Positions 44,392-45,371 of a stretch of 45,371 nucleotides of DNA are shown piece by piece (the stretch's first letter is position 1; each line of letters starts with the position of its first letter). Location: IMG/VR virus record IMGVR_UViG_3300021197_001919, positions 1 through 45,371 of that record; one strand, written 5' to 3'. The notes beneath the pieces were generated by a model. It was not told the DNA's origin. It saw nothing but the letters and a program-made list of their open reading frames with translations, and made no database searches. This stretch comes from a virus. A program made the position numbers and the translations under genes.

Positions 44392-45371
44392 ATGGCACAA
44401 GAAAAAGAAAACATTTTACAACGACTAGGAAATTTACTACAAAGTAATATAGTTATACGAAAAACTGGTGATAATCGACTAGTTGTAAAAGATTTAGACT
44501 TTAATCAAAGTGGATTACTTAGCAATTTTGTAGATCGATACAGCAAGATCATGGGGGGCAGTGGTTTTGGTTCACAATATTCTGCAATGCAAAATAGCAG
44601 GAATGCATATGAAGTAGCCCGGACAGAATTATTTAGAGAATATGAGCTCATGGACTCCGATCCTATAATCAGTAGTGCTTTGGATATTTACTGCGACGAA
44701 TCTACAATTGATAATATTAGTGGTGAGATACTAACCATCCAAACAGACAATGGTAAACTCCATTCAGTACTTCATAATTTATTCTATGATATATTGAACA
44801 TAGAGTTTAATTTATGGTCGTGGATGAGAAATTTAGTAAAGTATGGAGATTTTTTCCTATTAATGGATATAATGGACAAGTATGGTGTAGTGAATGTTAA
44901 GCCATTATCACCTTATGAAGTCAGAAGGTTGGAAGATCACGATCCAGAGAGTCCTAAAAAAATTAACTTTGAAATAACTGGAGATGAATCTTCTAGAAGA
45001 CCTAATTCAGCTAAACCTAAAATGTATGAGAATTATGAAATAGCTCATTTTAGATTGCTCAGTGATAGTAATTTTTTACCATATGGTAAATCTATGTTGG
45101 AGGGAGGTAGAAGAGTTTGGAAACAATTGTCTCTTATGGAAGATGCCATGTTAATTCATAGGATTATGAGAGCTCCTGAAAAGAGGGTATTCAAGTTAGA
45201 TATTGGTAATATACCACCTAATGAAGTTGATAATTTTATGCAAAAGATTATTAACAAAATGAAAAAAATACCCGTTATAGATCAAAATACAGGTGAATAT
45301 AATTTAAGATATAACATGGAGTCCGTAACTGAAGATTACTTTTTGCCAGTTAGAGGAGGAGACTCAGGTAC
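44392..45371 (+). CDS. 20: Portal vertex protein (T4 gp20-like), 3' end outside window
   Basis: ATG at 44392 with AGGA at 44382..44385, open to the window edge (326 full codons; T4 gp20 has 524). Recognisable portal features are YELMDSDPIISSALDIYCDE, LVKYGDFFLLMDI, the LSPYEVRRLED segment, and RIMRAPEKRVFKLDIGNIPP followed by EVDNFMQKIINKMKK. The last visible part (ESVTEDYFLPVRGGDSG) is the conserved 'tEDYwlP' region before the C-terminal half. The portal forms the dodecameric ring at one head vertex through which terminase packages DNA. Adjacent to gp17, it is expected to be followed by prohead protease, scaffold and capsid genes outside the window. Confidence 0.95.
   Translation, partial: MAQEKENILQRLGNLLQSNIVIRKTGDNRLVVKDLDFNQSGLLSNFVDRYSKIMGGSGFGSQYSAMQNSRNAYEVARTELFREYELMDSDPIISSALDIYCDESTIDNISGEILTIQTDNGKLHSVLHNLFYDILNIEFNLWSWMRNLVKYGDFFLLMDIMDKYGVVNVKPLSPYEVRRLEDHDPESPKKINFEITGDESSRRPNSAKPKMYENYEIAHFRLLSDSNFLPYGKSMLEGGRRVWKQLSLMEDAMLIHRIMRAPEKRVFKLDIGNIPPNEVDNFMQKIINKMKKIPVIDQNTGEYNLRYNMESVTEDYFLPVRGGDSG

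Overview
The window looks like part of a tailed phage genome of the T4-like (myovirus) superfamily, probably marine. The evidence is a gp46-type recombination ATPase at the left edge, a T4 gp17-type large terminase followed directly by a gp20-type portal at the right edge, tightly packed same-strand genes with short or overlapping junctions, and about 35 kb of fibre and adhesin genes between them. The fibre proteins are rich in Ser, Gly, Thr and Ala and carry N-terminal peptides that I associate with marine phage fibres. The host cannot be read from the sequence. One fibre (15963..18323) ends in a His-Leu-Pro-Gly type C-terminal domain that I know mainly from Bacteroidota proteins, which is a weak host hint.

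Layout: (1) 1..1126, C-terminal part of a gp46/Rad50-like subunit. (2) 1113..1292 on the minus strand, a 59-codon ribbon-helix-helix-like gene, the only convincing minus-strand gene. (3) 1373..13501, a 4042-residue fibre/adhesin with tandem beta repeats, an embedded cupredoxin-like domain and about 1,100 residues of Gly-Gly-x-x-Asn repeats. (4) 13554..18323, five small or medium structural or hypothetical genes and a 786-residue fibre; two of them share an N-terminal docking peptide. (5) 18379..36229, four giant adhesins (1249, 1202, 1796 and 1684 residues). Three share a second N-terminal peptide, three carry LamG-like lectin domains, and all four carry arrays of a kelch-like repeat. I count exactly six repeats per array in all eight arrays (1, 1, 2 and 4 per gene). 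(6) 36295..38428, a coiled-coil protein, a glycosyltransferase and a 2OG-Fe(II) oxygenase. (7) 38475..41567, a 1030-residue multidomain enzyme: NMN adenylyltransferase-like, Nudix, a small beta domain, an unknown domain and a KxDG nucleotidyltransferase. LxE/IxE motifs lie at the domain junctions. (8) 41602..45371, a zinc-ribbon protein, two small membrane-associated proteins, the terminase and the portal.

How the genes may work together: the central block is a host-recognition apparatus built from interchangeable modules (docking peptide, beta-repeat shaft, LamG and propeller heads, C-terminal trimerisation or chaperone domains). The glycosyltransferase and oxygenase could modify virion proteins or sugars, and the multidomain enzyme may be packaged in the head and released by the prohead protease. 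Both ideas are inference. The motif TATTTATA recurs in four intergenic gaps just ahead of plus-strand genes and may be a late promoter. No tRNA, CRISPR array, insertion sequence, integrase or attachment site was seen, and no gene-free stretch exceeds 300 bases.
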